Below are positions 14,581 to 16,652 of a stretch of 16,652 nt of DNA, one piece after another. Each line of letters opens with the position of its first letter. The first letter of the stretch is position 1. The notes below the pieces were generated by a model. It had not been told where the DNA came from, did not search any database, and saw nothing but the letters and a program-made list of their open reading frames with translations. The DNA comes from Saprospiraceae bacterium UBA2329 (lineage in GTDB: Bacteria; Bacteroidota; Bacteroidia; Chitinophagales; Saprospiraceae). Position numbers and translations under genes: made by a program. The stretch is from contig DDUV01000008.1 of assembly GCA_002344975.1 (NCBI GenBank), positions 79,929 to 96,580 of the forward strand, given 5' to 3'.

Positions 14581-15643
14581 GCCCTTGTCTTCGAGCGAGA
14601 TATACAGGCGAAGTCTGAGAAAGAAGCGCTTGTTTGTCTGGGTAGCGCTGGCCTTGGTGCTGGTATTGCTCCTGTTCGGCCTGACGGCAGGCGCGCTGAA
14701 GTTGTCGTTCGCTGAAGTTTGGGCGGCCCTGTTTGGCGGGCAGAACGATACGCATCGGCACATTGTGCTGAATCTGCGCTTGCCGCGCTTGCTGGCGGCC
14801 ATTGTTGCGGGTGGCGCCTTGGGACTGGCCGGCGCGGTAATGCAAATCGTACTGCGCAATCCACTGGGGTCGCCCTTCACGCTGGGTATCTCCAATGCGG
14901 CGGCATTCGGCGCGGCGCTGGCATATTTGATGCTGGGGTCGCCGATACTCCAATCTGTGCATCATTGGTTGCCGGGAGTACAAAACTCCATCGTAGCGAT
15001 TTCTGCTTTCATCTGGGCGGCGCTGGGGTCTTTTTTCATCATTTTTATTTCCAGAAAAAAAGGCGCTACCCCTGAAAACATGATCCTGTCGGGCATCATC
15101 ATCAATACTTTTTTCATGGCCCTCACGTCCATTCTGCAATTTCTGGCCGACGACGTGCAGTTAGGCTCCATCGTATTCTGGACCTTCGGCGATCTGGCCA
15201 AAAGCACCTGGAACACACTGGCTATACAGGTATTGGTCATCCTTCCGGTCTTGCTGTTTTTTCTCAAAAACGGCCTGCGATTCAATGCGTTGGATGCCGG
15301 CGATCAGGTGGCCTCCAGCTTGGGCATATCGGTACACAAGTTTCGGTTGTACAGTATTTTACTCACATCGCTGCTCACGGCCTGCATCGTTTCTTTTTAC
15401 GGCATCATCGCGTTTGTAGGGCTTATCATTCCGCATGTCGTCAGGATTTTGATGGGCAACGACGCCCGTTTTTTAATGCCCGCATCGGCGGCCTTGGGAG
15501 CTTTATTTTTATTGATTTGCGATTTGGTGTCGCGCAGTTTATTCAGTCCCTTAGTCATTCCGGTGGGCATCATCACCTCCATCATAGGGGCGCCCCTGTT
15601 TGTCATTTTACTCATTAAAGGCAGCCAAAGATGGTCTCGGTAG
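14567..15643 (+). CDS. FecCD/BtuC-family ABC permease
   Basis: This 358-residue inner-membrane permease carries iron complexes or cobalamin across the membrane as a homodimer. A basic start (YRRSLRKKR) precedes about ten membrane helices. Family motifs are RLPRLLAA (71-78), GAVMQIVLRNPLGSPFTLGI (89-108), FWTFGDL (204-210), the coupling segment GIIAFVGLIIPHVVR (279-293), and the closing PVGIITSIIGAPLFVILL (332-349). The family's usual length is about 330-350. The ATG at 14567 lies 14 bases inside the binding-protein gene, giving the overlap ATGCACGCCGGTAA and likely translational coupling. An upstream TTG at 14549 is less likely. Its end overlaps the ATPase gene by 13 bases. Confidence 0.94.
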   Translation: MHAGKPLSSSEIYRRSLRKKRLFVWVALALVLVLLLFGLTAGALKLSFAEVWAALFGGQNDTHRHIVLNLRLPRLLAAIVAGGALGLAGAVMQIVLRNPLGSPFTLGISNAAAFGAALAYLMLGSPILQSVHHWLPGVQNSIVAISAFIWAALGSFFIIFISRKKGATPENMILSGIIINTFFMALTSILQFLADDVQLGSIVFWTFGDLAKSTWNTLAIQVLVILPVLLFFLKNGLRFNALDAGDQVASSLGISVHKFRLYSILLTSLLTACIVSFYGIIAFVGLIIPHVVRILMGNDARFLMPASAALGALFLLICDLVSRSLFSPLVIPVGIITSIIGAPLFVILLIKGSQRWSR

Positions 15644-16398
15644 CATTGCACAAACTCAGTTATGCTTATGGCAGCCGGCAGGTATTGCGCGATGTCAGCC
15701 ATGTTTTTCAGCCGGGCGCTTTTACGGCCATCATGGGACAAAACGGCAGCGGAAAGACGACGCTGCTGCGTTGCATCAATAAAATGGCGACTGATTATCA
15801 GGGGCTTATTGAGATTAACGGGAAGGATGTGCGCTCCTTGTCTTTGGAAGAAATGGCCAAAACTTCCGCCTTCGTACCACAGGGACAGGATGCGGTGTTT
15901 GGCGCATCTGTTTTTGAAACCGTCTTGCTGGGGCGCCTGCCGTACATGACCTGGGCGCCCGCAGAAACGGACTATCGGATTGTGGACGAAGTATTGGACA
16001 GGCTGCATTTGCTGCGCTTTGCTGCCACCGACATCCATCAGATCAGCGGCGGCGAACGACAGAAGGTCTATATTGCCAGGGCAGTGGCCCAAAAAACGCC
16101 CCTGATCCTGCTGGACGAGCCGGTGACCTATCTAGATATGAAGCACCAGTTGGAAATTATGTCGCTACTGGCCGACTTAGCCGTGCAGGGCTTCAACATC
16201 ATCATGGTGGTACACGACCTGAACCTGGCTTTGCAGTCTTGCAGCCATTTTGTTTTCATCAAAAACGGCCGGTTGATTTCGGTGGCCGATCCCTCCGGCA
16301 TAGATGAGGCGCTGGTGCAGGATGTGTTTGATGTGCAGGCGCAGCAAATGACGGGCGAGAACGGGCGACGTTTATTTTCGCTATGGAAGAAGGGGTAG
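15631..16398 (+). CDS. ABC transporter ATPase (FecE/BtuD class)
   Basis: This 255-residue cytoplasmic ATPase powers the importer encoded by the two genes before it. Walker A is GQNGSGKT (36-43), the Q-loop glutamine is Q84, and the signature is ISGGERQK (138-145). Walker B is LILLDEP with D162 and E163, and the H-loop is H195 in VVHDLNLA. All catalytic residues are intact. VHDLNLA and the length are typical of the cobalamin/Fe(III)-siderophore ATPases. The ATG at 15631 overlaps the permease end by 13 bases, which fits coupled translation. No strong terminator follows: only a 4-base-pair AGGG/CCCT hairpin is seen near 16449-16460, between this gene and the convergent CDGSH gene. Confidence 0.95.
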   Translation: MVSVALHKLSYAYGSRQVLRDVSHVFQPGAFTAIMGQNGSGKTTLLRCINKMATDYQGLIEINGKDVRSLSLEEMAKTSAFVPQGQDAVFGASVFETVLLGRLPYMTWAPAETDYRIVDEVLDRLHLLRFAATDIHQISGGERQKVYIARAVAQKTPLILLDEPVTYLDMKHQLEIMSLLADLAVQGFNIIMVVHDLNLALQSCSHFVFIKNGRLISVADPSGIDEALVQDVFDVQAQQMTGENGRRLFSLWKKG

Positions 16399-16460
16399 GC
16401 ACAGGTGGTTCAATGATTTGTAATTAGAAAGCATGACTCCCGATTTGCCAGGGATAACCC

Positions 16461-16652
16461 TCAGATTTTCAAATGCGAATCGTCACAAAACGGCCCTTTC
16501 GCGCATTGTTTGCATTGGCACAGGCGGTATTCTCGCTGTTTGGATATGGTAAATTTCAGCGGTTCAAACTTGGTGCCGTGGTGCGAACCGTCGCAGAAAG
16601 GCTGGTTTCGGCTATGGCCGCAGGTGCAATGTAAGCAACCGGTGAACCGCAT
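16461..16652 (-). CDS. CDGSH iron-sulfur domain protein, 5' end beyond window
   Basis: The 63 residues visible hold two CDGSH-type [2Fe-2S] sites, as in mitoNEET relatives with tandem motifs. Site 1 has C9, C11, C20 and H24 (CTCGHSRNQPFCDGSH). Site 2 has C45, C47, C56 and H60 (CQCKQCAKGPFCDDSH). Each gives three cysteines and one histidine for a redox-active cluster. Site 2 carries Asp where Gly is usual (CDDSH). The last codon in the window reads ATG, so a start at 16652 is possible, but homologues normally carry more residues before the first cysteine pair. I therefore treat it as truncated by the window edge. Its cellular role (electron transfer or cluster handling) is not settled for bacterial members. 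It converges on the ABC operon. Confidence 0.88.
   Translation of the reverse strand: MRFTGCLHCTCGHSRNQPFCDGSHHGTKFEPLKFTISKQREYRLCQCKQCAKGPFCDDSHLKI

Noticed and set aside
15397..16092. 231-codon frame on the minus strand opposite the permease and ATPase
   Set aside because: It crosses two conserved overlapping genes on the other strand and has no recognisable features.
1..16652. CRISPR array, insertion sequence, prophage or defence island
   Set aside because: No evenly spaced repeats, transposase, integrase, terminal repeats or known defence genes were found.

Overview
The window looks like chromosomal DNA of a member of the Bacteroidota, plausibly a Saprospiria/Lewinella-like lineage (the class level is inference). 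Three things point there: a secreted beta-propeller protein with a type IX secretion sorting tail, a 30-residue basic protein of the AURKAIP1/COX24 type in the form found across Bacteroidota, and several promoters of the Bacteroidota form TTG-(19-21)-TAnnTTTG, with few clear Shine-Dalgarno sequences. No phage, insertion sequence, CRISPR array or rRNA was seen. Most of the window is ordinary chromosome.

Layout. At 99-2276 (+) is the secreted propeller protein. It ends at a terminator shared with a convergent minus-strand group. Read in the direction of transcription, that group is HU-family protein (8195-7887), TPR lipoprotein (7858-7067), AURKAIP1/COX24-type small protein (6993-6901), a 430-base structured gap, RNase E/G (6459-4909) and a CcoI/FixI-type copper ATPase (4832-2379). 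Divergent from HU is an uncharacterised helical protein (8443-9156, +), whose start is set by a very clear promoter. It converges on an M1-family metallopeptidase (11028-9163, -), which is preceded by a 47-residue membrane protein (11192-11049, -). A DUF697 + SHOCT protein (11367-12095, +) follows, then an A+T-rich gap containing an orphan terminator, then pdxH (12543-13190, +) and a class II tRNA-Leu(GAG) (13309-13392, +) with its own promoter and terminator. A complete BtuFCD/FecBCD-type ABC importer (13480-16398, +) has overlapping reading frames. At the right edge is the 3' part of a CDGSH iron-sulfur protein (-).

How the genes relate. The HU to RNase E/G block groups nucleoid, ribosome and RNA-turnover functions. 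The importer is a lipoprotein, permease and ATPase translated as a coupled unit, without a TonB-dependent receptor beside it. The copper ATPase stands apart from any cytochrome cbb3 oxidase genes visible here. The best candidates for undescribed biology are the hairpin-rich gap before RNase E/G, the orphan terminator before pdxH, the two very small proteins, and the uncharacterised gene at 8443-9156. No single new multi-gene system is evident.
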